NCBI GenBank assembly: GCA_021157415.1
Contig: JAGGWN010000008.1
Span: 1-43,495 of the forward strand
DNA: 43,495 nt
Origin: Bacteroidales bacterium
Lineage (GTDB): Bacteria > Bacteroidota > Bacteroidia > Bacteroidales > VadinHA17
Direction of reading: 5' to 3'
The notes below the pieces were generated by a model. It saw nothing but the letters and a program-made list of their open reading frames with translations. It was not told where the DNA came from and did not search any database. Shown here piece by piece: positions 36,352-43,495 of the stretch. How positions within the stretch are numbered: position 1 is the first letter of the stretch; the number at the start of each line of letters is the position of its first letter. Both the position numbers and the translations under genes were made by a program.

Positions 36352-37983
36352 TCAGGTTAGTTGTTCTTCAATGAAGGTACCAAGTGTCAGATAATTTTTA
36401 TATAGTTTTTCATATAATTTGACGTTTTCCGGAATGGGCAGGTATTTTTTTTCGAAGCCGTTTCCCATGTTGTTTTGTGCTTCTTCGAATGAATCGTATA
36501 TCCCGGCGACAACAGCGGCGGCCATGGCGGCACCCAGGGCAACTGTCTGTTCGGCCCGGGCGATCTTGATCGGGCGGTTCATTACATCAGCCAGGATCTG
36601 CATAACGAAGGGTGATTTTTTGGCGATCCCTCCCAGGGCGATAACGCCTTCGAAGTCAATACCTTCTTCTACGAAACGATCTGCAATTCTTCTGGATCCA
36701 TAGGCTGTAGCTTCTACCAGGGCTCTGAACACTGCTGGGGCATCTGAACCCAGAGATAATCCGGTGATGGCTCCTTTCAGGAGGTGATTGGCGTCGGGTG
36801 TGCGGCGGCCATTGAACCAGTCGAGAGCCAGGATGCCGGATTGTCCGGGAGATGTTTTCTCTGCTTCTGAGGTGAGTCTGGCAAGGATATCTTCTTCCAG
36901 GGTCAGGTTGCCTTTGACATGGTTCAGGGGCCATGACAACAGATTTCTGAACCAGGCATATACATCACCAAAAGAAGACTGTCCTGCTTCGAGGCCCACC
37001 ATCCCGGGGATGATGGATCCGTCCACCTGGCCGCTGATGCCACGCACCATTTTATGGCCGTAACGCTCTGCCGGGACCACCATCATGTCGCAGGTTGAAG
37101 TACCCACTACTTTACTAAGGTACCCGGGTTTGATTTCACCGCCGACGGCTCCAAGATGTGCATCAAAGGCGCCGGTACCCACGACGGTCGCGGGGGTGAG
37201 TCCCAGGCGTGCAGCCCATTCTTCCGAGAGGGCCCCGGCCGGTATGTCTGCTGTGTAAGTAACAGAATAAAGATGTTCCCGAAGACCTTTCAGCATAGGA
37301 TCCAGACGTGTCAGAAACTCTTCTGACGGAAGCCCTCCGAACTCTTCATGCCACATGGCTTTGTGCCCTGCAGCACAGCGGCTTCGTTTTAAGGTTAGAG
37401 GGTCGGTGTTACCGGTGAGCAGAGCCGGCATCCAGTCACAATGTTCTACCCACGACCAGGCTGCTGCCCGCACTTTTTTATTGGTACGTAACGTATGCAG
37501 GATTTTAGCCCAGAACCACTCAGAGGAGTAAATACCTCCTGAGTATTTGGTGAAATCCGTACCTCCCCAGGTATGAGCCAGGTGGTTGATCTCTTCAGCT
37601 TCATTCACCGAAGAATGGTCTTTCCACAGGATGAACATAGCGTCCGGATCATCTTTGAATTCGTCGGTAAGCACCAGAGGAGTACCTGCACGGTTAACGG
37701 CTACAGGGGTTGAGCCGGTGGTATCGATGGTCATCCCCGCCACCTCTTCAGGATGTGCCCCTGTTTTATGCATTGCTTCACGTATGGTTTGTTCCAGTCC
37801 TTCCAGATAATCCAGTGGATGCTGGCGAAAACGGTTGGCACCAGGATCACAATACAGGCCTTTCTTCCAGCGGGGATACTCAAAGACCGCTGAGATCAGT
37901 TCCTGACCGTTGGTTGCATCAATCAATACCGAACGGACCGAATCGGTGCCGTAATCAATGCCAAAAACGAGTACCCGTTTCAT
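36352..37983 (-). CDS. araB: Ribulokinase (FGGY family)
   Basis: A 543-residue carbohydrate kinase. GIDYGTDSVRSVLIDATNG at the N-terminus, YPRWKKGLYCDPGANRFRQHPLDYLEGL, VVGTGAFDAHLGAVGG and VGTSTCDMM are typical of AraB, which phosphorylates L-ribulose to L-ribulose-5-phosphate. The C-terminal half has the second FGGY signature region (ALGGIAKKSPFVMQILADVMNRPI). No araA, araD or arabinose regulator is in the window. Its ATG overlaps the thrC stop (TAATG), and the acyltransferase-like gene follows 24 bases later. Another pentulose is also possible as substrate. Confidence 0.9.
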   Translation of the reverse strand: MKRVLVFGIDYGTDSVRSVLIDATNGQELISAVFEYPRWKKGLYCDPGANRFRQHPLDYLEGLEQTIREAMHKTGAHPEEVAGMTIDTTGSTPVAVNRAGTPLVLTDEFKDDPDAMFILWKDHSSVNEAEEINHLAHTWGGTDFTKYSGGIYSSEWFWAKILHTLRTNKKVRAAAWSWVEHCDWMPALLTGNTDPLTLKRSRCAAGHKAMWHEEFGGLPSEEFLTRLDPMLKGLREHLYSVTYTADIPAGALSEEWAARLGLTPATVVGTGAFDAHLGAVGGEIKPGYLSKVVGTSTCDMMVVPAERYGHKMVRGISGQVDGSIIPGMVGLEAGQSSFGDVYAWFRNLLSWPLNHVKGNLTLEEDILARLTSEAEKTSPGQSGILALDWFNGRRTPDANHLLKGAITGLSLGSDAPAVFRALVEATAYGSRRIADRFVEEGIDFEGVIALGGIAKKSPFVMQILADVMNRPIKIARAEQTVALGAAMAAAVVAGIYDSFEEAQNNMGNGFEKKYLPIPENVKLYEKLYKNYLTLGTFIEEQLT

Positions 37984-39290
37984 TACATTTCTTTTTTTGT
38001 TTGGAGGAGGAAGTCTTTCAGTGCTCCGTAGTCATTCCCCATACGGATGGTCTGTTTTTCCCGGTTCATACACTTTGCGAGTCTTTCCGGGATATCAGGG
38101 AGTTTCCCGGTTTCTTCGGCCACTACGTCCTTGAATTTAGCCGGGTGAGCGGTGGCGAGAAATATGCCGGGAGTGTCTTCATCTTTTTGGTTGGTTATCA
38201 ATCCCAGGTAGCCGATCGCACTGTGAGGATCCAGTATATATCCGGTATTTAAATAAACCATTCTGATGGTATTTCTTATTTCTTGTTCATCAAAGAAACA
38301 ACCGGTGACATCCCTGCGTATTTCATGGATTTTGTCATCATACATATGCCTTATGCGTGCCAGGTTACTGGGATCTCCGACATCCATTGCATTGGCGATC
38401 GTCTGAATTGACGGGTGCGGGGTATATATGCCTGTTTCAAGATATTCCGGAACCACCTTGTTTATATTGGTAGCAGCCACAAATCCTGTTACCGGCAATC
38501 CCATTTTTTTGGCCATCAATCCCGAGGTGAGGTTTCCAAAATTGCCACTGGGAACGGATATGACCGGTTTAACCTCCGGATTGCCAAGTTGTGCCCAAGC
38601 GTACAAATAGTAGAAGGATTGGGGCAATAATCGTCCAATATTGATTGAATTGGCGGAAGAAATGTTGATCCGGCTGCATAAATCATCGTCAGCAAAGGCA
38701 GATTTTACCATACGCTGGCAGTCATCGAAAGTCCCGTCAATTTCCAGCGCGGTAATATTTTCTCCCAGGGTGGTAAATTGTTTTTCCTGCAAATCACTTA
38801 CTTTCCCCTTCGGATAAAGAATGACCACATCCACTCCTTCCACGCCCAAAAAACCATGGGCAACGGCACTGCCCGTATCTCCGGAGGTAGCTACCAGGAT
38901 GGTTATTTTTTCTCCCTGTTTTGCCGTAAAGTAGGCCAGGCAACGTGCCATAAAACGTGCGCCCACATCTTTAAATGCCAGGGTTGGTCCGTGAAAGAGT
39001 TCCAGGATATGGTATTGGTCATGGAGGTGTATCAGGGGGATATTAAAATTGAGTGCATCGGTAATGATACTCCACAGGGCATCGTCGGGCAGATCATTCT
39101 CTGTGTAAGGCCGGGCTACTTTGAACGCAATCTCAGCCCAGCTCAGGTTCGGAAGTTCCCTGAAAAAAACATCAGGGAAAACAGGGATTCCTTCGGGAAC
39201 GAATAAACCCTTGTCGGGAGCCTGGCCAAGAAGGACTGCCTCTCGAAAAGAAACAGAAGGTGTTGATCTGTTCGTGCTGATGTATCTCAT
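37983..39290 (-). CDS. thrC: Threonine synthase
   Basis: A 435-residue PLP enzyme converting O-phosphohomoserine to threonine. It has the PLP-lysine region GPTLAFKDVGARFMA, the phosphate-binding ATSGDTGSAVAHGF and the Gly-rich SVPSGNFGNLTSGLMA. The N-terminus MRYISTNRSTPSVSFREAVLLGQAPDKGLFVPE is typical. It lies 32 bases after thrB; its stop overlaps the araB start. Confidence 0.96.
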   Translation of the reverse strand: MRYISTNRSTPSVSFREAVLLGQAPDKGLFVPEGIPVFPDVFFRELPNLSWAEIAFKVARPYTENDLPDDALWSIITDALNFNIPLIHLHDQYHILELFHGPTLAFKDVGARFMARCLAYFTAKQGEKITILVATSGDTGSAVAHGFLGVEGVDVVILYPKGKVSDLQEKQFTTLGENITALEIDGTFDDCQRMVKSAFADDDLCSRINISSANSINIGRLLPQSFYYLYAWAQLGNPEVKPVISVPSGNFGNLTSGLMAKKMGLPVTGFVAATNINKVVPEYLETGIYTPHPSIQTIANAMDVGDPSNLARIRHMYDDKIHEIRRDVTGCFFDEQEIRNTIRMVYLNTGYILDPHSAIGYLGLITNQKDEDTPGIFLATAHPAKFKDVVAEETGKLPDIPERLAKCMNREKQTIRMGNDYGALKDFLLQTKKEM

Positions 39291-39322
39291 GATCAGCTGT
39301 AAATTTAATTAAACTGAAAATA

Positions 39323-40249
39323 TCATGAAATTATTTTTACTCCTTGTGTAGCAATTTTTGAAAAATAGGCGTTAAAATTGATTTCTGTATCCTGGTAAGC
39401 CTGTGTCATCGCAGTTTTTACCTTTGCTGCAACTTTCGCTCCGCGCATGAGTGCAAAAACCGACGGTCCCGATCCGGAGATGCCGCATCCGAGGGCTCCG
39501 TTTTCCATGGCAGCATTTTTTAATTTATGATAGCCCGGGATCAGCAATGAGCGTACGGGTTCCGCTACTACATCCTTCATGGATCTGGCTATAAGGTCAT
39601 AATCTTTTTTCAGGAGGCCGGTGACAAGACCGGCCACATTTCCCCATTGTTGTATGGCTGCATCCAGTGCCAGAGTTTTTTTAAGGATATCCCGGGCATC
39701 GCGTGTTCTGATTTCCACCAGAGGATGAAAAACAGTGCAGTAAAGATCCTCCGGATAGTCCAGCCGTATAATATCCAGGGGGTCGTAGCTGCGTATCAGG
39801 ACGAATCCTCCGTAGATTGCCGGAGCCACATTGTCTGCATGCCGGGTTCCGGAAGCGCTCATTTCCCCCAGCATAGCATAAGGGATCAGTTCTCTTTCGG
39901 TGTATTTCTTTTTCAGCAGGATGTTAACGGCGAATGCAGTACCGGCGGCACTGGCTCCGCTGGATCCTATCCCGCTCCCCGGGACAATGCCTTTATCCAG
40001 TTCAATTTCCAGGCCGAAGGGCATGCCATTATCTTCCAGCATTTTATGAGAAACTATGCCTGCAATGTTTTGGTTGGTATCGAGGGGAATATTGTCAGCT
40101 CCGCTAATGCGGGTAATACGGATTTCTTTGTTTTCCGTTTTCCGGAAAGTCATAATATCTCCCGGGGCTTCAACGGGAAATCCCAGGATGTCAAAACCGC
40201 AGGTTACATTTGACACGGTAGCAGGGACAAATATTTTCAATGATTCCAT
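39323..40249 (-). CDS. thrB: Homoserine kinase
   Basis: A 308-residue GHMP-family kinase that phosphorylates L-homoserine. It has the ATP-binding loop IVPGSGIGSSGASAAGTAFA, MLGEMSASGTRHADNVAPAIYGGFVL and the C-terminal GCGISGSGPSVFAL. It lies 27 bases after thrA. Confidence 0.96.
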   Translation of the reverse strand: MESLKIFVPATVSNVTCGFDILGFPVEAPGDIMTFRKTENKEIRITRISGADNIPLDTNQNIAGIVSHKMLEDNGMPFGLEIELDKGIVPGSGIGSSGASAAGTAFAVNILLKKKYTERELIPYAMLGEMSASGTRHADNVAPAIYGGFVLIRSYDPLDIIRLDYPEDLYCTVFHPLVEIRTRDARDILKKTLALDAAIQQWGNVAGLVTGLLKKDYDLIARSMKDVVAEPVRSLLIPGYHKLKNAAMENGALGCGISGSGPSVFALMRGAKVAAKVKTAMTQAYQDTEINFNAYFSKIATQGVKIIS

Positions 40250-40276
40250 GGATAAAAACTTTTAGGATGGCACATA

Positions 40277-42718
40277 TTAATGAACGGTACGCATGATGTC
40301 TCCGAACACTCCGGCGGCAGTGACCTCGGCACCAGCGCCAGCCCCCTGGATCACCAGGGGCTGGGATTTATATCTTTCAGTGGTGATAATCAGAATATTA
40401 TCTTTTCCTGCCAGATGATAAAACGGGTGAGCATGATCTATTTTTTTCAGGCCGATAGAGGCATTTTGTCCGTCATATTCCGCCACATAACGAAGGCTTA
40501 AGCCTTCATTTTCGGCATCTTTTCTTACTTGTTCGAAGGAATCATCATAGTTTTCCAGCAAGAGGAAAAACTCATCCAGATCCCTGGCCCGGGCGCATTC
40601 TTCCGGGAGTAAAGAATCTCTTTTCACTTCATCAATGTTCATAACGGCTCCTGCTTCCCGGGCCAGGATCAGGATCTTTCGGGCGACATCTTCTCCGCTG
40701 AGGTCTATCCTCGGATCAGGCTCGGTGAGACCTTTCTGCATGGCCTCGCGCACTGTCTGTGAGAAGGGTTGTTCCGGACCGAAAGTATTGAAGATATAGT
40801 TCAACGTACCTGACAATACCGCTTCGATGCGCAGAATTCTGTCGCCGCTTTGTACCAGGTCATTCATGGTCCTTATCACGGGCAGGCCGGCGCCGACGTT
40901 GGTTTCAAAGAGCAGGGAGACATTCCTTTTACGTGCCAGGACCCGGTTTTGCTGATAAAAGGGATAGTCTGCAGCAATACCGGCTTTATTAGAGGCTACC
41001 ACGGAAATGCTGGTATCCAGAATCTCTTTGTACCATCCCGGAATTTCCGTGCTGGCTGTATTATCAACAAAAACACTGTTGCGGAGATTGTAGTTTTTCA
41101 TCTTTTTTACGAAGGAAGCCATATCCGTCGGAGAACCCTCAACCTTGAGTTGTTCTTCCCATGTGTCAAGGTTTATGCCTTCATAGTTTAACAACATTTT
41201 CCTGCTATTAGCCACGCCCGCGAGATTAAATTCGATAGAAAATTCTTCACGCAGGTATTTTCGTTGTGCTGCAATTTGTTGCATGAGCGTCTTTCCCACA
41301 TTGCCTACTCCCACGATAAACAAATTGACTTTTCTGTATTGTGACAGGAAGAATGTCTCATGCAGGACATTCATGGCTTTTTTCAGGTCTTTCCGGTTGA
41401 TAACCACCGATATGTTTTTTTCGGTGGATCCCTGTGCGATGGCAATGACATTGATTCCGTTGCGTCCCAATGCGGCGAAAGTTTTTCCGGACAATCCGAT
41501 GCTACGTTTCATATTGTTGCCGACCAGGGCAACCATGGCAAGATTGGTTTCCACTTCAACGGGATTAATGCGGTTGTATTTCATCTCCAGGGAGAACTCA
41601 TCACGTATCAGGGTGATCACCAGGTCGAGGTGATCTTCCGGGATGCCGAACGTGATGGAGTATTCGGAAGAGGCTTGGGTAAGGAAGACCACGTCCACGG
41701 ATTGGTTGCTCAGAAGGCGGAATAGACGGGCTGCTATCCCGGAAGGGCCGGAGATACTGGTGCCGGAGAGAGTAAGCAGGACCAACTGATCTATACCCGA
41801 TATTCCCTTTACCGGATGAGCGTTGGGGAGTGTTTCGCTGGTGATAAGTGTCCCCGGATCGTCAGGGGAAAAAGTGTTGAGGATATGGACGTTTATGTCT
41901 TCCCTTAGTAGCGGTTGTATCGCGGGAGGATGGATGATCCGTGCGCCAAAGGTAGAAAGCTCCATGGCTTCTTCGTAGGTGAGATGCTCAATGGGGCGGG
42001 CTTGTTTGACGATCCTCGGATCAGCCGTCATCACACCGGAGACGTCCGTCCATATCTCCAGTTGTCCGGCTTTCATAGCTCCGGCAACCAACGCGGCCGT
42101 ATAATCAGAGCCGTTTCGTCCGAGAGTGGTTGGTATGTCGGTCATGGTCGATGCAATAAAACCGGGGAGTAAATAATTGTTTCCTTTCTTTATATGACGG
42201 CGTAATAGTTTGTATGTGATTTCCATGTTTACCACCGCCTGACCGAACTTGTCGTCGGTACGGATCAGTTCACGTGCATTGAGAAGCGTGACGGGGAATT
42301 TATCTGTTTTCAGGGTTTTGTATAAAATGAAGGAAGAAAGGATTTCTCCGAATCCCAGTAGTTTATCACGGGTTTTTACAGAGAGGTCACGAGTCAGAAA
42401 GATGCCGTTGGTCAGGTCTTCCAGTTCATTCAGGGTTCTTTTTACATTGGAGAGTATGCGGCTTTGTACGGTTACAGGTATCAGTTCGTATATCCATTGG
42501 AGATGAAGGTTTTCAATTTCTTTCAACTCTTCTGCATACCGTTCGTTTCCTGCTGCGGCCATTTCCCCCGCCCTGGTTAGGTGGTCCGTAGTGTCTCCTA
42601 TGGCCGATAACACCACTACCATGCCTGCGGGGTTGGCACGGCTGAGGATAATCTGTTTCACTCTTCTTATGCATGTGGCACAAGCCAGAGATGATCCGCC
42701 AAATTTTAATATTTTCAT
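40277..42718 (-). CDS. thrA: Bifunctional aspartokinase/homoserine dehydrogenase
   Basis: An 813-residue fusion. The aspartokinase part (~1-290) has KFGGSSLA, TLGRNGSDYTAALVAGAM and EIWTDVSGVMTADPRIV; tandem ACT domains (~300-460) provide feedback sensing; the homoserine dehydrogenase part (~465-813) has VGVGNVGKTLMQQI and FETNVGAGLPVIRTMNDL. It catalyses the first and third steps of the threonine/methionine branch. A 246-base leader separates it from the upstream promoter and contains a threonine-rich leader ORF (42865-42963). Confidence 0.96.
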   Translation of the reverse strand: MKILKFGGSSLACATCIRRVKQIILSRANPAGMVVVLSAIGDTTDHLTRAGEMAAAGNERYAEELKEIENLHLQWIYELIPVTVQSRILSNVKRTLNELEDLTNGIFLTRDLSVKTRDKLLGFGEILSSFILYKTLKTDKFPVTLLNARELIRTDDKFGQAVVNMEITYKLLRRHIKKGNNYLLPGFIASTMTDIPTTLGRNGSDYTAALVAGAMKAGQLEIWTDVSGVMTADPRIVKQARPIEHLTYEEAMELSTFGARIIHPPAIQPLLREDINVHILNTFSPDDPGTLITSETLPNAHPVKGISGIDQLVLLTLSGTSISGPSGIAARLFRLLSNQSVDVVFLTQASSEYSITFGIPEDHLDLVITLIRDEFSLEMKYNRINPVEVETNLAMVALVGNNMKRSIGLSGKTFAALGRNGINVIAIAQGSTEKNISVVINRKDLKKAMNVLHETFFLSQYRKVNLFIVGVGNVGKTLMQQIAAQRKYLREEFSIEFNLAGVANSRKMLLNYEGINLDTWEEQLKVEGSPTDMASFVKKMKNYNLRNSVFVDNTASTEIPGWYKEILDTSISVVASNKAGIAADYPFYQQNRVLARKRNVSLLFETNVGAGLPVIRTMNDLVQSGDRILRIEAVLSGTLNYIFNTFGPEQPFSQTVREAMQKGLTEPDPRIDLSGEDVARKILILAREAGAVMNIDEVKRDSLLPEECARARDLDEFFLLLENYDDSFEQVRKDAENEGLSLRYVAEYDGQNASIGLKKIDHAHPFYHLAGKDNILIITTERYKSQPLVIQGAGAGAEVTAAGVFGDIMRTVH

Positions 42719-42845
42719 GAGTTATAACTTTCCTATGATTTGACCTAAATGGTTATGTTATTTATAAATCTTTGACCATGTTCTAACAATATGATAAACG
42801 CATTGCAACGAACAGGCAGTTAATAAATATATATGTATTGCGGAT

Positions 42846-42877
42846 AAAAAATCATGAAAACCCCTTACGGGGTCATG
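42846..42877 (-). terminator. Candidate thr attenuator hairpin
   Basis: On the minus strand CATGACCCC (42877-42869) pairs with GGGG then TCATG (42864-42853), with loop GTAA and a 3-base TTT bulge on the right arm, followed by A and six T (42851-42846). The leader ORF stop TAA sits in the loop. An alternative pairing of CCCTTAC (42890-42884) with GTAAGGG (42868-42862) would exclude it, as expected of an attenuator/antiterminator pair. Confidence 0.5.
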
Positions 42878-42963
42878 GTCAAGGTAAGGGTAGCAGCATT
42901 AAAGCCACGCATTCGGCTTTCACAACCGACAGAACTGTTTACCATAAGTGTATAAACATTCAT
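42865..42963 (-). CDS. Candidate thr operon leader peptide (32 codons)
   Basis: A short ORF beginning ATG at 42963, about 18 bases after the -7 box at 42981-42988, and ending in ATLTLTMTP and TAA. Thr occupies four of the last eight codons (all ACC, alternating with Leu, Leu, Met), with another Thr at codon 5. A 6-bp hairpin AAAGCC/GGCTTT (42901-42920) lies inside the ORF and a terminator-like hairpin overlaps its end. This is the layout of a ribosome-stalling leader upstream of a threonine operon. The name rests on position and composition only; other in-frame ATGs are codons 7 and 18. Confidence 0.6.
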   Translation of the reverse strand: MNVYTLMVNSSVGCESRMRGFNAATLTLTMTP

Positions 42964-42980
42964 AATGATCTTTCTGTCAA

Positions 42981-42988
42981 CAAATATA
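42981..42988 (-). promoter_or_regulatory. -7 promoter element of the thr operon
   Basis: The minus strand reads TATATTTG, an exact TAnnTTTG match. It is directly followed by the leader ORF, so the 5' untranslated leader would be short. The region 42719-42845 between the attenuator and thrA is AT-rich with no other clear structure. Confidence 0.6.
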
Positions 42989-43004
42989 TATCAGAATTTA
43001 TCAA

Positions 43005-43020
43005 ATGAGGTAATCCTCAT
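43005..43020. terminator. Short hairpin between barrel gene and thr promoter
   Basis: A perfect 6-bp stem (ATGAGG/CCTCAT) with a 4-base loop, 33 bases after the barrel gene stop. On the minus strand it is followed by TTTGATAAATT, so it may be a weak terminator for the barrel gene. Confidence 0.3.
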
Positions 43021-43053
43021 AGAAATTTAAATTGTTTCTAAATAAGTTCTTGC

Positions 43054-43495
43054 TTAATACGGACAGTATATGGCTCCGTTATTATGTTTATCAGGAAAAT
43101 TATAGATGATTGAGACAGAGAGCAGATACATAAAATCGTTTGCTTCGGAATAGGGTGAAGAAAAACCGTCTGTATAATCGGAAAAAACAAATTGTGGCAT
43201 CAATTCTCCTCTGACAGCGAGGCTTTCGGAGATACCATACTGAACACCGACACCAAAAGGAATGGCAAGGGAGATATTCTTCAGTTTTGACGGGTCAGTC
43301 GGAGAAAAGTTATTGCCCGGAGCAACGACAGCATACGGAAAGGAGAGGCCTCCTATCACATCTACCCGCCAGCGGTCCCAGTATCTTACCAGTTTTTTTT
43401 TGTTATAACCTCTGTGTTTATCGACAAAAAAAGAATAAACAGCCTGAACGGAAGGCTGCCACAGCACAGACCGATAGGCATAATTGCGGCTGGAA
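43054..43495 (-). CDS. Outer-membrane beta-barrel protein, N-terminus cut by window edge
   Basis: The C-terminal ~146 residues of a protein whose frame is open to the right edge. It shows alternating strand patterns (WRVDVIGGLSFPYAVVA, ISLAIPFGVGVQYGIS, LAVRGELMPQFVFSDY, FMYLLSVSIIYNF), typical of small Bacteroidota outer-membrane barrels. The last residues PDKHNNGAIYCPY extend past the last obvious strand. GTG at 43467 is an internal codon, not the start, because the upstream sequence continues in frame (NYAYRS). Function is unknown. Confidence 0.6.
   Translation of the reverse strand, partial: SSRNYAYRSVLWQPSVQAVYSFFVDKHRGYNKKKLVRYWDRWRVDVIGGLSFPYAVVAPGNNFSPTDPSKLKNISLAIPFGVGVQYGISESLAVRGELMPQFVFSDYTDGFSSPYSEANDFMYLLSVSIIYNFPDKHNNGAIYCPY

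Overview
The window is a chromosomal segment of a Bacteroidota bacterium, most likely from the Bacteroidales or a close relative. The evidence is the gene set (large-form IspG, MutA/MutB, YifB-type ComM, PorT-like outer-membrane barrel, propeller/SpoIIE sensor) and repeated promoter -7 boxes of the Bacteroidota type TAnnTTTG upstream of many genes. I see no prophage, transposase, rRNA operon or CRISPR array. Most of the window is housekeeping and biosynthesis.

Layout. 1-4649 (minus, runs off the left edge): a giant periplasm-sensing receptor with two solute-binding domains, a beta-propeller, Y_Y_Y, one membrane helix and a SpoIIE-type phosphatase. It diverges from ispG (plus), which converges on trpS (minus). 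From about 7.9 kb: rbfA, a SAM methyltransferase, a 431-bp gap holding a tRNA-like cloverleaf RNA, and a LolC/LolE-type permease with a TTG start. 10.9-12.4 kb (minus): an envelope cassette of thioredoxin-like protein, DUF4190 protein and DUF2752-like protein. 12.7-17.9 kb (minus): ribD, mutA, mutB. 17.9-22.5 kb (plus): prmC, recX, prfB with its programmed frameshift, a truncated ArsC-family remnant, and fumC. 22.7-26.0 kb (minus): lipA-lipB-recJ with 4-base overlaps. lysS diverges from lipA and is followed by a 7-bp tandem repeat and pgi. A frameshifted K+ channel gene (minus) follows, then comM, a PorT-like barrel, nadE and a Crp/Fnr regulator (plus). 35.2-43.0 kb (minus): the threonine operon thrA-thrB-thrC, which continues into a ribulokinase gene (stop/start overlap) and an acyltransferase-like membrane protein. 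The right edge cuts an outer-membrane barrel gene.

The most interesting items are regulatory or non-coding. (1) A 32-codon leader ORF (42865-42963, minus) lies just after a consensus -7 box ahead of thrA. It has Thr at every second position of its tail and overlaps a terminator-like hairpin followed by six T, which suggests ribosome-mediated attenuation. (2) A 72-nt tRNA-like cloverleaf at 9225-9296 keeps many tRNA tertiary-contact positions but lacks U33 and the G19/C56 pair, and it is closed by a 12-bp stem ending in eight T. (3) The thrC/araB overlap joins amino-acid and pentose metabolism genes in one transcript. (4) The K+ channel gene is broken by one extra base.

The genes are otherwise mostly standard: isoprenoids (ispG), riboflavin (ribD), lipoate (lipA, lipB), NAD (nadE), threonine (thrABC), the succinyl-CoA/methylmalonyl-CoA interconversion (mutAB), fumarase, glycolysis (pgi), translation (trpS, lysS, prfB, prmC, rbfA) and DNA metabolism (recJ, recX, comM). 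All identifications come from reading translated sequence and motifs; no database search was run.
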